Origin: Geodermatophilaceae bacterium URHB0062
GTDB lineage: Bacteria; Actinomycetota; Actinomycetes; Mycobacteriales; Geodermatophilaceae
DNA: 64,000 nucleotides
Assembly (NCBI GenBank): GCA_000620185.1
Contig: JHVO01000008.1
Coordinates: 124,001-188,000, forward strand
Direction: 5' to 3'
The notes below the pieces were generated by a model, which saw only the letters and a program-made list of their open reading frames with translations, did no database searches and had not been told where the DNA came from. Below, in pieces: positions 34,406-43,368 of this stretch (the first letter of the stretch is position 1; each line of letters begins with the position of its first letter). The position numbers were made by a program, and so were the translations under genes.

Positions 34406-34430
34406 CCGCCCGGCCCGGCGGGCGCCGCGC

Positions 34431-35534
34431 TCAGGTCCGTCGCGGGCGCAGGGTGTCGCGGAGCGCCTCGAGCCCGGTGTAGCGGGGGTGCCAGCCGAGC
34501 TGCTCGCGGGCGCGGCGGGTGTCCATGATCGACGGGCGGCTCACCGCCTCGACCCATTCGGCGGCGGGTGGGAGGAACGGCAGGCGGGAGAGCCCCTTCG
34601 CGGCTGCCTCCGCGGGTGCGGCCGGCAGCCGGATGGGGAGGGCGCCGAACTCGCGCGCCACGTCGCCCGCCGTCAGCACGCCCTCGCCGGCGATGTTGTA
34701 CGCCCCGGGCGGACCCGCGCCGAGGACGCACAGCTGGAGCGCCCGGCCGACGTCCTCCTCGTGGACGAGCTGCAGCCTGTACTCGGGCACGAGCACCGGC
34801 ACCGGGAGCGGGAGCCGGCGGGGCCGGCCGAACAGGCGCCGGCCCAGCGGCGCCAGGGGGCCGGGCAGCACGTCCTTCGCGCCCACGACGTTCGGGCCCA
34901 CCACGACCGGTGGGCGCAGCAGGTAGAGCGCCACGTCGGGACGACGCCGCGCCTCGGCCTCCAGCAGCCCCTCGAGCTCTGCCTTCTCCTGCCCGTAGAA
35001 CAGGCGCGCCGCGGGCCGCACCGGCCAGTCCTCGTCGATCAGCTCGGGGTTGTCGGCGTGCCAGCCGTAGGCGGCGACCGACGACGCGTAGACGAACCGG
35101 CGGGCCCCGGCGTCCGCGGCGGCCCGGAACACGTTGAGCGTGCCGTCGATGTTGATCTCGCGGGTCGTCTGCCGCGACGCGTTGCCGGTGATGAGGAACG
35201 CCAGGTGGACGACCACGTCGGCGCCCCGGAACGCCTCGCGCAGCGCATCGGCGTCGCGGACGTCGCCCTGGCGGTACTCCAGCTTCGTCCAGCCGCGCTC
35301 GGCCGGATCGAAGGGCCGGCGGGCCATGCCGATGACCCGCGCGATGCGGTCGTCGTCCTCGAGGAGGGGGATCAGCCCCGAGCCGAAGGTGCCGGTCGGA
35401 CCGGTGACCGCGACCGTGAGGCCGCGGTCACCGGCGGCCCCCTCGGCTGCGGCCCCCTCGTCGGCGTCCGCGCCGCGCGGTCCCTCCCCGAGGGCTCCCG
35501 CGCCGCGCCGGCCCCGCTGCGGTCCCGGGCTCAT
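34431..35534 (-). CDS. NAD-dependent epimerase/dehydratase (SDR family)
   Basis: A 367-residue extended SDR protein. VTGPTGTFGSGLI is the dinucleotide-binding loop, YASSVAAYG the active-site strand, and FYGQEKAE the Y...K pair. ATG 35534 overlaps the WS/DGAT stop (ATGA). Residues 1-40 before the Rossmann loop are Gly/Ala/Glu-rich and low complexity. Its substrate is probably a sugar nucleotide or a lipid ketone, and the coupling suggests work with the WS/DGAT (inference). Confidence 0.8.
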   Translation of the reverse strand: MSPGPQRGRRGAGALGEGPRGADADEGAAAEGAAGDRGLTVAVTGPTGTFGSGLIPLLEDDDRIARVIGMARRPFDPAERGWTKLEYRQGDVRDADALREAFRGADVVVHLAFLITGNASRQTTREINIDGTLNVFRAAADAGARRFVYASSVAAYGWHADNPELIDEDWPVRPAARLFYGQEKAELEGLLEAEARRRPDVALYLLRPPVVVGPNVVGAKDVLPGPLAPLGRRLFGRPRRLPLPVPVLVPEYRLQLVHEEDVGRALQLCVLGAGPPGAYNIAGEGVLTAGDVAREFGALPIRLPAAPAEAAAKGLSRLPFLPPAAEWVEAVSRPSIMDTRRAREQLGWHPRYTGLEALRDTLRPRRT

Positions 35535-37051
35535 CGGCCGGCAGCCGTCTTCTTCGCCGGCGCCTTCCGGGCGGTGGTCCTCCGCGTGGTCGTCGCCGTG
35601 GCGGTCCCGGCCCTCTCCGGCGCCGTCGGCTCCTCGGCCGGGGCGTCGTCGGCGGCCTTCTCTCCCGCGAGGGCCAACAGCTCGTCGATGCCCGCACGGA
35701 TGCCGCCCGACAGCACGTCGACGTCGGGGAAGGCGTCGAAGTCGGCGTTGATGCCGAAGGTCATGGAGTTCAGGTAGGAGAAGATGCCGATCGAGCAGCG
35801 GGTGCCGCCGGCGATCGGCACGTAGGCGTTGGCGCTGACCATCCGTCGGCCCAGCACGTAGAGCGGCACGCGCGGTCCGGGCACGTTGGTGGTCACGGCC
35901 TGGCACCAGAACTGGCCGGCCTGCAGCGTCGCGCGGACGCCGAGGGAGAGCAGCGCCGGAGCCACGAAGTCGCCCATCGCGATGATCGACGGCGCATCGA
36001 CCGCCTGCATCGCCCGCTTGTACTCGTCCATCTGCCCGCGGACCGCCGACAGCCGGGCGATCGGGTCCGGCTCGCCCACCGGCAGGTCGACGAACACGGC
36101 CGACACCTGGTTGTTCAGCGCACCCCTCTGGTCGGGACGGCGCACCGACACCGGCACCATCGAGCGGACGACGAGCTTCTCCGACGACAGCTCCCCGCGG
36201 CTGGTCAGCAGGTCGCGGAACCCGCGGGTGATGGCCGTGAGTACGACGTCGTTGACCGTGCCGCCGAAGGCCTTCCGCACGGCCTTGAACTCCTCGAACT
36301 TCCCGTCGGTCCACGCCCAGCGGCGGTGCGGCCCGATCGGTCCGTTGAGGCTGCGCGCCGTCGGCGTGATGGCCTGCTTGGCCAGCGAGGGGACGGTCGA
36401 GGCGATGGTCCGGCTCTGGTCGGCCATCTCCTTGGCGGCGCGGACGGCGCTGCTGAGGCTCGGCGTCGAGCTCAGCTGCTGCACCGGGTGGGCGAGCGCG
36501 TCGGCGACGGCCCCGGTGAGGAGCGACAGGCTCGAAGGGCTGCGCTGGGGCACCCAGTCGTCCGAGGGCGGCTCGTGCTGGGCGTTCGGGTCGAGGTCGA
36601 ACATCAGCTGCATGAGGTCGCTGCCGGCGACGCCGTCGACCATGCAGTGGTGGACCTTGGAGATGATCGCCCAGCGGTCCTCGGCCAGGCCCTCGACCAG
36701 CCACAGCTCCCACAGGGGCTTGGCCATGTCGAGCCGCTGACCCAGCACGCGCCCGGCCAGGTTGCGCAGCTGCTCGTCCTCGCCCGGACCGGGCACCGCC
36801 GTGTGCCGGACGTGGTACAGGATCTGGAAGTGCGGGTCGTCGACCCACAGCGGCCGGCCGAGCTGGATGGGCACCTGCCGCACGCGCTGCCGGTAGCGGG
36901 GCACCAGCGGCAGCTTGCTCAGCAGCAGCCGGACGACGTCGCCGTAGGAGGGCGCCGGCCCCTCGAACACGGCGACCGACCCGACGTGCATCGGGGTGTT
37001 CTCGCTCTCCGCGAAGAAGAAGCCCGCATCGAGGGCGCTCATCCGGTCCAC
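35531..37051 (-). CDS. Wax ester synthase / diacylglycerol acyltransferase (WS/DGAT)
   Basis: A 506-residue acyltransferase that joins acyl-CoA to a fatty alcohol or diacylglycerol, forming wax ester or triacylglycerol for storage. The catalytic motif HHCMVDG is at 134-140, VPGP in NVPGPRVPLYV is the second conserved region, and PLWVDD near residue 68 follows the family pattern. GTG 37051 was chosen: GAGGAG lies 6 bases upstream. The C-terminal ~35 residues are Thr/Ala/Arg/Lys-rich (RRTTARKAPAKKTAAGR), like histone H1-type tails and unlike most WS/DGATs. Such proteins coat neutral-lipid bodies. Confidence 0.9.
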   Translation of the reverse strand: MDRMSALDAGFFFAESENTPMHVGSVAVFEGPAPSYGDVVRLLLSKLPLVPRYRQRVRQVPIQLGRPLWVDDPHFQILYHVRHTAVPGPGEDEQLRNLAGRVLGQRLDMAKPLWELWLVEGLAEDRWAIISKVHHCMVDGVAGSDLMQLMFDLDPNAQHEPPSDDWVPQRSPSSLSLLTGAVADALAHPVQQLSSTPSLSSAVRAAKEMADQSRTIASTVPSLAKQAITPTARSLNGPIGPHRRWAWTDGKFEEFKAVRKAFGGTVNDVVLTAITRGFRDLLTSRGELSSEKLVVRSMVPVSVRRPDQRGALNNQVSAVFVDLPVGEPDPIARLSAVRGQMDEYKRAMQAVDAPSIIAMGDFVAPALLSLGVRATLQAGQFWCQAVTTNVPGPRVPLYVLGRRMVSANAYVPIAGGTRCSIGIFSYLNSMTFGINADFDAFPDVDVLSGGIRAGIDELLALAGEKAADDAPAEEPTAPERAGTATATTTRRTTARKAPAKKTAAGR

Positions 37052-37199
37052 GTCGTTCTCCTCGTCGTCCCCGCCGCACTGCTGGAACGGGGCTTGTCGG
37101 TCTCCGTCGGACGGCCGCTGAAGACAGCTGTGTCGCGGTGTACTGGCACACCGGCGGTGTGGCCGCGACCACACTGCCGGTGCCCGGTGATCCGGCCGG

Positions 37200-38165
37200 T
37201 CAACCGGCCCTCCGCCCACTCTCCTCGGCCCGGTCGAGCAGGTCCAGCAGCGCCCGGTCCACGACCTCCGTGCGGGTCAGGTTGACGCTGTGGCCGGCGC
37301 CCGGGACGACGACCAGTTCGGCGCTGTCGCCGATCCCCTCCGCCAGGCGCCGGCCGTGCGCCGCAGGGGTGAGCCGGTCGTGGGTCGCGGCGACGACGGT
37401 GACCGGAACCCGGCGCAGCACCTCGAGCGCCGCCGTCTCCTCGTGGTCGAGGAAGGTCGCGTAGAACGCCATCACGACCGGCCAGGGGGTCTCCTCGAGC
37501 AGCTGTTGCACCAGGCGCACCGAGGCCGGGTCGGCGTCGTCGGCGCCGAACAGCAGCCGGCGGGTGACCCGACGCCCGATCGCCGTGCCCCGGCGGCGGA
37601 ACCGCTCCAGCAGGGGCGCGACCAGCTGGAGGAGCCGCAGGTACAGCGGGAGCAACCCGAGCCGGCGCACAACCTTGACGGCGCGGCCGACCAGCCCGGT
37701 CTCGACCAGCCCGCCGGCCGAGGTGGCCAGCAGGAAGACGCCGACGACGCGGGAACCGAACAGCTCCGGTCGCTGCCGCGCGAGCGCCATGACGCTCATG
37801 CCGCCCATCGAGTGGCCGACCAGGACCACCGGGCCGGTCGGGGTGGTCGCGTCGAGCACCTCGCCGAGGTCGCGGCCGGTGCGGTCGATCGTGGCGGCGG
37901 TCAGCCGGGTCCAGCCGGAGCGGCCGTGCCCGCGCTGGTCCCAGAGCACGAGGCGGGCGCGCTCGCGAAGGGCGGCGCGCTGCAGCTCCCACTCGGCCAG
38001 CCGCGCCGTGAACCCGTGGGAGAAGACGACGGTCAGCGCTGCCGCCGCATCCCCGTCGACCTCGACGTGCAGGTCGACGCCGTCGTCCGTCGTGACGGTC
38101 CGCGACCCCGGCGGTGGCGGGCCGGTGGGCGCCGGCAGGACGAGCCGCGGCGGATCGGTGGGCAC
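37200..38165 (-). CDS. Alpha/beta-fold hydrolase
   Basis: A 321-residue hydrolase. VVFSHGFTARLAEWELQ is the oxyanion region, GHSMGGMSVMA holds the nucleophile Ser, and GAGHSVNLTRTE the His. WDQRGHGRSG is the usual loop. A cap region with Leu/Arg-rich helices lies between about 150 and 215, possibly membrane-associated. It lies 148 bp upstream of the WS/DGAT start on the same strand and may be co-transcribed with it, which fits a lipid-related role (inference). Specificity is unknown. Confidence 0.83.
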   Translation of the reverse strand: MPTDPPRLVLPAPTGPPPPGSRTVTTDDGVDLHVEVDGDAAAALTVVFSHGFTARLAEWELQRAALRERARLVLWDQRGHGRSGWTRLTAATIDRTGRDLGEVLDATTPTGPVVLVGHSMGGMSVMALARQRPELFGSRVVGVFLLATSAGGLVETGLVGRAVKVVRRLGLLPLYLRLLQLVAPLLERFRRRGTAIGRRVTRRLLFGADDADPASVRLVQQLLEETPWPVVMAFYATFLDHEETAALEVLRRVPVTVVAATHDRLTPAAHGRRLAEGIGDSAELVVVPGAGHSVNLTRTEVVDRALLDLLDRAEESGRRAG

Positions 38166-38210
38166 CCGTCCATCCCAGGCGCGGGGTGGCGGCGACGCAA
38201 CCGGGCGGGG

Positions 38211-40169
38211 TCAGCGGTCCCGGCGTCCGGGTGCGTTCTCGCGGACCAGCCGGCGGGCGGCATCCACCTCGCGGGCCACCGGCGCGAGCACGCCGTCGGC
38301 GAGGATCTCGGCGTCGTCCGGCGCGGAGTGGGCCTGGACGTCCTGCTCGAGCCGGCGGATCGCCCGCCGCAGCACCGCCACCTGCGCCAGGTCGGGGGCC
38401 GGCTCACCGCCGCGCCGGGCGATCACCGCCTCGGTGACGGCGTCCGACGTCCGTTCCAGCTGAACGATGACCGGCCACCAGGCCGCCGCCCGGTTACTGA
38501 TCGGCGGCGGTTCGGCCAGCCGGCGCTGGAGCTGGGTCTGCAGCTCGGTGAGGGCCCGGTAGTTCCGCCGCCGGGCGCGCCGGCGTTCGGCGTCGCTCCC
38601 GGTGAAGGCGGCCTCGACGAAGGCGTCGAGGGCGACCGCGGCGTCCCGCAGCGCCTCGTCGAGCGGAGCGCGCCAGGTCTGCGGCCACAGCAGGTAGCCG
38701 AAGACGAGGACGATCGCGCAGCCGATCAGCGTGTCGGTGAGGCGGGCGCCGACCAGTCCCGGGCCGCTGGGCACGGTCAGGTCGAGGAGCAGGATGATCA
38801 CCGGCGTCTGGAAGACCGAGAACAGCCCGAAGTTCGCGCCGCGGGCCCAGGGGAGCAGCCCCGCGGCCAGCGCCATGGCCGCCAGCACCCACGCGTCGCG
38901 CGGCAGGACGGCGAGCAGCGCCGACCCGAGCAGGACGCCGATCAGCGTGCCCGCACCGCGCTGCACCGCCCGCGTGAACACCGACCCGAAGTCGGGCTTG
39001 AGCACGATCGCGACCGTCAGCAGCACCCAGTACGGCCGCTGGATCGGCAGGTACTGGCGGGCGATCTCGGCGATGCTCATGCACAGCGCCAGCCGGACGG
39101 CGAAGGCGCGGCTCTCCCCGCTGGCGAGGGTCCGGTCGATGAGCTCCCGCAGGCGCGTGCGGCGGTCGGGAACGACGCTCGACGTTGCCGCACCGGCGCG
39201 CTCCTCCGGGTCGCCGACGACGTTCCACACCAGGCGGACGCCGTGCCGCACCGCTCGCCGCGCGGGTGAGCCGGTGTCCAAGGCCGCCGGGCGGTCCTCG
39301 CCCAGCTCGCGGTCGTCCCGCAGCGCCGCGGCCAGCTCGTGCACCGCGGCGACGTCCTCCGGATCGGCCGGGTCCTCCGCGCGGGCGGCGGCCACGGCCC
39401 CCTCCACCAGGGGCGCCGCGGCGTTGAGGACGCCGGCCAGCTCGGAGAGCTCCTTCGAACGCCCGGCCGAGCGGCTGCGGCTGCGGATGACGCGGTCGTA
39501 GGCGGCGTTGAGCGCGGTGGTGAGCGCCCGGCGGCTCTCCTCGGCGCGCGGGGTGCCGATGGCGTCGAGCAGCTCGGCGATCCGGGTGAACACCACGGCG
39601 ACCGACGTCCGGTCGGGGTCCTGCGCTTCGGTGCGGGCCTGGATCAGCGTCGTCAGGGTCGCCCACGCCGCGCCGGCGAGGAAGAACGCGAGCTCGGCGA
39701 TCCCCGGCAGCGGTGTGACCAGACCGGAGGCCAGCGCGGTGTACACCAGCAGCTGCAGCGCACCCAGCGAGAGGGCGGCGTTGACCGCGCTGATCAGCGC
39801 TGCGACGACCGACAGCAGGGCGATCACCACCACGGGCAGCCACCCACCGCCGGTCGCGTACTGGCCGGCCACGAGCCCGATGCCCCCGAAGGTGATCGCG
39901 GCGGCGATGCGGCGCAGCTGGTCGCGCAACGGGCCCGGCTGCGGCGCCAGGGTGGCCGCGAGCGCGCCCGTGGTGCCGAACACGCCGGCGCCCAGGACGG
40001 GGCCGGGCTCGACGCCCCCGCTGACGATCACGGCGAGGGTGAGCGGCGCCGGGACCGTGACGGCGAAGCGGACGACGTCGCGCCACGGGATCGGGGGAGG
40101 AGTGGTGCGGACCAGCTCCTCGAGCCAGGCGGGCGCCCGGAAGCTCCGTGCCCGCACGTCCTCCGTCAC
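38211..40169 (-). CDS. FUSC-family (aromatic-acid exporter type) membrane protein
   Basis: A 652-residue protein with two sets of transmembrane helices (about 30-180 and 365-500) around a large soluble middle part, as in FUSC/YccS/AaeB proteins. RQYLPIQRPYWVLLTVAIVLKPDFGSVFTRAVQRGAGTLIG is the conserved FUSC motif. Members export aromatic acids or other toxic compounds, sometimes with an adaptor protein. A soluble C-terminal helical part is present. Its start faces the Nif3-like gene. The substrate is unknown, and a second, smaller FUSC-type protein is encoded at 48766. Confidence 0.85.
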   Translation of the reverse strand: MTEDVRARSFRAPAWLEELVRTTPPPIPWRDVVRFAVTVPAPLTLAVIVSGGVEPGPVLGAGVFGTTGALAATLAPQPGPLRDQLRRIAAAITFGGIGLVAGQYATGGGWLPVVVIALLSVVAALISAVNAALSLGALQLLVYTALASGLVTPLPGIAELAFFLAGAAWATLTTLIQARTEAQDPDRTSVAVVFTRIAELLDAIGTPRAEESRRALTTALNAAYDRVIRSRSRSAGRSKELSELAGVLNAAAPLVEGAVAAARAEDPADPEDVAAVHELAAALRDDRELGEDRPAALDTGSPARRAVRHGVRLVWNVVGDPEERAGAATSSVVPDRRTRLRELIDRTLASGESRAFAVRLALCMSIAEIARQYLPIQRPYWVLLTVAIVLKPDFGSVFTRAVQRGAGTLIGVLLGSALLAVLPRDAWVLAAMALAAGLLPWARGANFGLFSVFQTPVIILLLDLTVPSGPGLVGARLTDTLIGCAIVLVFGYLLWPQTWRAPLDEALRDAAVALDAFVEAAFTGSDAERRRARRRNYRALTELQTQLQRRLAEPPPISNRAAAWWPVIVQLERTSDAVTEAVIARRGGEPAPDLAQVAVLRRAIRRLEQDVQAHSAPDDAEILADGVLAPVAREVDAARRLVRENAPGRRDR

Positions 40170-40248
40170 GCCGACGAGCTTGTCATCGACGCGCGCCCGG
40201 CACCCGGAACGTGCGCCGGTGCGCCCCCGCCCACCTAGAGTCCGGCGG

Positions 40249-41091
40249 GTGGCCGTGTCCCTGGGCGAGGTGCTCGCCGCGCTCGACGCCCGCTACGACC
40301 CGGCGCTGGCCGAGAGCTGGGACGCCGTCGGGCTGGTGTGCGGCGACCGGGACGAGCCGGTCCGCCGGGTGCTGTTCGCCGTCGACCCGACCGCGGACGT
40401 CGTCGACGAGGTGATCGAGACCGGCGCCGACCTGCTGGTCACGCACCATCCGCTGTTCCTCACGCCGGTGCACGGGGTGCCGGCCGACGACGCCAAGGGC
40501 CGGCTCGTGCACCGCCTCGTCCGCGCCGGCGCCGCCCTGTTCGTGGCGCACACCAACGCCGACCGCGCGCCCGGCTGCGGGGTCAACGACGCGCTGGCCG
40601 CCGTCCTGGGCCTGCGGAACACTCAGCCGCTGGAGCGCCTCGACGATCCGCGGGCGGGCCTGGGCCGGGTCGGCGAGCTGGAACGTCCGGTGCCGCTCCG
40701 CGAGTTCGCGGCGTTGGTGGCGGCGGCCCTGCCCGTCACGGTGGGTGGGGTCCGGAGCGCCGGCGATCCCGAGCAGGTGGTGCGCCGGGTCGCCGTCTGC
40801 GGGGGCAGCGGCGGCTCGCTGATGGACGTCGCGGCGGCCGCGGGCGCCGATGTCCTCCTGACCAGTGACCTGAAGCATCACTCTGTTTCAGAATGGCAAC
40901 AGTCCATGCGCATGAGTGTGTGTGACGTGGCACACTTCGCCAGCGAGTGGCCCTGGCTGCCGGTCGCGTCCGAGCTGCTGGAACGCGATATGTCTGGTCG
41001 GATCGAGGCGTCGGTCTCCCGACGGCGCACCGACCCCTGGACCGCGCGCGTGGGGCAGAGCGAGGAACCGGCCGAGCCCTCGGCCGGATGA
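40249..41091 (+). CDS. Nif3-like dinuclear metal center protein
   Basis: A 280-residue protein of the NIF3/YbgI/DUF34 family, which binds two metal ions. SWDAVGLVCGD is the family opening, LLVTHHPLFL the first metal site, VAHTNAD the second, and LLTSDLKHHSVSEW and VAHFASEWPWLPVA the C-terminal motifs. The enzyme activity is uncertain; GTP cyclohydrolase-like roles have been proposed. GTG 40249 or the next GTG two codons later is the start; neither has a strong ribosome-binding site. A patch at about 40870-40930, inside the DLKHHS region, is clearly less GC-rich than the rest. Confidence 0.85.
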   Translation: MAVSLGEVLAALDARYDPALAESWDAVGLVCGDRDEPVRRVLFAVDPTADVVDEVIETGADLLVTHHPLFLTPVHGVPADDAKGRLVHRLVRAGAALFVAHTNADRAPGCGVNDALAAVLGLRNTQPLERLDDPRAGLGRVGELERPVPLREFAALVAAALPVTVGGVRSAGDPEQVVRRVAVCGGSGGSLMDVAAAAGADVLLTSDLKHHSVSEWQQSMRMSVCDVAHFASEWPWLPVASELLERDMSGRIEASVSRRRTDPWTARVGQSEEPAEPSAG

Positions 41092-41125
41092 GGACCGGGG
41101 GTCCGCCTCCGGGGAGGAGGCATTC

Positions 41126-41437
41126 ATGGCCAGCGCCACCAGGCCACCGGTGGGCGGCTCACCGACCGGGGTCGCGCCGCAGCGCACCGACCGCAGCCCG
41201 TGGAACTGGCTGCTGCTGGTGCCGATCGTCGTGGTCCTCTTGGTGCCGCTCTACAACCACGTGGACCCGAAGCTCGGATCGTGGCCGCTCTTCTACTGGC
41301 TGCAGCTGGCCTTCGTCGCGCTCGGCGTCGCCACGACCGCCCTCGTCTATCGCATGACCCGGCGCAGCTCGGCCGAGCGCCAGGCAGCACGCGACGCGAT
41401 CGCCCGGGACGCCGGCGACCGGAACCGGGAGGTCTGA
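41126..41437 (+). CDS. DUF3311 small membrane protein
   Basis: A 103-residue protein with two transmembrane helices (about 26-44 and 55-75) and a cytoplasmic basic tail. WNWLLLVPIVVVLLVPLYNHVDPKLGSWPLFYWLQLAF is the DUF3311 core. The family is nearly always encoded just before a sodium:solute symporter and is probably its small subunit. ATG 41126 has GGAGGAGG 6 bases upstream. The next gene starts 3 bp after its stop. Confidence 0.88.
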   Translation: MASATRPPVGGSPTGVAPQRTDRSPWNWLLLVPIVVVLLVPLYNHVDPKLGSWPLFYWLQLAFVALGVATTALVYRMTRRSSAERQAARDAIARDAGDRNREV

Positions 41438-41440
41438 GCC

Positions 41441-43075
41441 ATGAACGGCGTCGAGCTGACGATCGTCATCGTCCTGTTCCTGCTGGTGACCGTGCTGGGC
41501 TTCGCCGCCTCGCGCTGGCGCCGGGCGGAGAGCCTCATGCACCTCGACGAGTGGGGGCTGGGGGGCCGCAGCTTCGGCTCGTGGATCACCTGGTTCCTGC
41601 TCGGCGGTGATCTCTACACGGCGTACACCTTCGTCGCGGTGCCGGCGCTGATGTTCGGCGCGGGCGCGGCCGGGTTCTTCGCCGTCCCGTACACGATCAT
41701 CATCTATCCGCTGGTCTTCCTCGTCGTGGCCCGGCTGTGGTCGGTCAGCCACGTGCGCGGGTTCGTGACCCCGGCCGACTTCGTGCGGTCGCGGTTCGAC
41801 TCTCCGACCATGGCCCTGCTCGTCGCGATCACCGGCATCGTCGCGACGATGCCCTACATCGCCCTCCAGCTGGTGGGCATCGAGGCGATCCTCAAGGCGA
41901 TGGGCGTCGAGGGCGACCTGCCGCTGATCGTCGCCTTCATCATCCTGGCGGTCTACACGTACAACTCGGGCCTGCGGGCGCCGGCGCTGATCGCCGTCGT
42001 CAAGGACACCCTGATCTACCTGACGATCATCGTCGCGGTCATCGTGATCCCGTCGAAGCTCGGCGGCTGGGGCGCAATCTTCGGGGCCGCGGAGGCGAAG
42101 TTCTCCGCCAACGGCGGACCGGGCGTGCTCCTGCCGGCGTCCGGTCAGCTCGGGTACGCGACGCTTGCGCTCGGCTCGGCGCTGGCGCTGTTCCTCTACC
42201 CGCACTCCATCACCGGCGTGCTGGCGGCCAGCAACCGCGACGTGCTCAAGCGGAACATGAGCGCGCTGCCGGTCTACAGCCTGGCGCTGGGCTTCATCGC
42301 GCTGCTGGGCTTCATGGCCATCGCCGCGGGCACGAAGCCGATCGGCACCGACGGCAACACGATCGTGCCGGTGCTCTTCCAGCAGATGTTCCCGAGCTGG
42401 TTCGCAGGCATCGCCTTCGCCGCCATCGGTATCGGTGCGCTGGTGCCGGCCGCGATCATGTCGATCGCCGCGGCGAACCTCTTCACGCGCAACATCTACA
42501 AGGAATACGTGAAGAAGGACGCCACCCCGCAGCAGGAGGCGAAGGTCGCCAAGATCGCCTCGCTCGTCGTCAAGCTCGGCGCGGTGCTGGCCATCCTGGG
42601 CCTCAACCCGCAGTTCTCGATCGACCTGCAGCTGATCGGGGGCGTGATCATCCTGCAGACGCTGCCCGCGGTGGCGCTGGGCCTCTACACCCGGTGGTTC
42701 CACCGCGGCGGGCTGATCGCCGGCTGGATCGCGGGCATGGCCACCGGGCTGCTGCTGGTCTACAACATCCCGAAGCTCAACCCGGACGGGACGGTCGCAC
42801 GGCCGCACTTCGGCGGATCGTCGTTCGCGCTGTCGAAGTTCGGCCTCGACACGAAGTCGGCGGTCTACGCCGGGTTCCTGGCGCTGCTGGTGAACCTGAT
42901 CGTCGCCGTCGTCGCCACGCTGATCCTCCGGGCGATGCGCGTGGCCGAAGGCGTCGACGGGACGGCGGAGACCGACTACACCGCCGAGCGCGAGGACCCG
43001 ACCTTCCGGGACCTGCCGGAGCCGCTGGAGTCGGCGCCCCCGGGAGCCGCGGGAGAGGTGCGCGGCCGGACGTGA
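41441..43075 (+). CDS. Sodium:solute symporter, MctP-type monocarboxylate transporter
   Basis: A 544-residue transporter of the SSS family with about 13 hydrophobic segments. The opening DEWGLGGRSFGSWITWFLLGGDLYTAYTF is the MctP (monocarboxylate transport permease) signature; those proteins take up lactate, pyruvate, propionate or alanine. VTPADFVRSRFDSPTM and LYPHSITGVLAASNRDVLKRN support it. It is paired with the DUF3311 gene and followed by a strong hairpin. The C terminus is acidic and cytoplasmic. Confidence 0.88.
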   Translation: MNGVELTIVIVLFLLVTVLGFAASRWRRAESLMHLDEWGLGGRSFGSWITWFLLGGDLYTAYTFVAVPALMFGAGAAGFFAVPYTIIIYPLVFLVVARLWSVSHVRGFVTPADFVRSRFDSPTMALLVAITGIVATMPYIALQLVGIEAILKAMGVEGDLPLIVAFIILAVYTYNSGLRAPALIAVVKDTLIYLTIIVAVIVIPSKLGGWGAIFGAAEAKFSANGGPGVLLPASGQLGYATLALGSALALFLYPHSITGVLAASNRDVLKRNMSALPVYSLALGFIALLGFMAIAAGTKPIGTDGNTIVPVLFQQMFPSWFAGIAFAAIGIGALVPAAIMSIAAANLFTRNIYKEYVKKDATPQQEAKVAKIASLVVKLGAVLAILGLNPQFSIDLQLIGGVIILQTLPAVALGLYTRWFHRGGLIAGWIAGMATGLLLVYNIPKLNPDGTVARPHFGGSSFALSKFGLDTKSAVYAGFLALLVNLIVAVVATLILRAMRVAEGVDGTAETDYTAEREDPTFRDLPEPLESAPPGAAGEVRGRT

Positions 43076-43083
43076 TCCCTGTT

Positions 43084-43130
43084 CCGACGCTCTGCCACTG
43101 CTTCCCCCGCGAGCAGCGGCAGAGCGTCGG
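43084..43130 (+). terminator. Strong hairpin after the symporter
   Basis: A perfect 13-bp stem CCGACGCTCTGCC / GGCAGAGCGTCGG (43084-43096 / 43118-43130) encloses a smaller CTGCT/AGCAG stem, 8 bp past the stop. No T-tract follows, which is usual for actinobacteria. Confidence 0.75.
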
Positions 43131-43150
43131 GAGCACCTCTTCCCCGCAGA

Positions 43151-43359
43151 CCCTGCACGGGGGCCGGAGGACGGGCACGTGCCCGGTAGTCGAAGGACCC
43201 CCGTGCCCCCCACCGCTCGCGCGCTCGCGGCGGGGCCCTGCACGGGGGCCGAAGACTGAGGACGAGCCCGGTAGTCGAAGGTCCCCCGTGCCCCCCACCG
43301 CTCGCGCGCTCGCGGCGGGGCCCTGCACGGGGGCCGGAGGACGAGCACGTGCCCGGTAG
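43151..43359. repeat. 85-bp tandem repeat carrying family A hairpins
   Basis: Units start with CCCTGCACGG at 43151, 43236 and 43321, with an exact 85-bp period: two full copies and a 39-bp third. Each full unit contains GAAGG(A/T)CCCCCGTGC, the hairpin CCCCACCGC-TCGCGCGCTC-GCGGCGGGG and GCACGGGGG, so family A copies lie at 43192-43248 and 43277-43333. The third partial unit ends 10 bp before the next gene. Confidence 0.88.
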
Positions 43360-43368
43360 GTTGATTGC

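Noticed and set aside
43151-43359. CRISPR-like array
   Set aside because: Only two and a half directly adjoining 85-bp units, no spacers between them and no cas genes.
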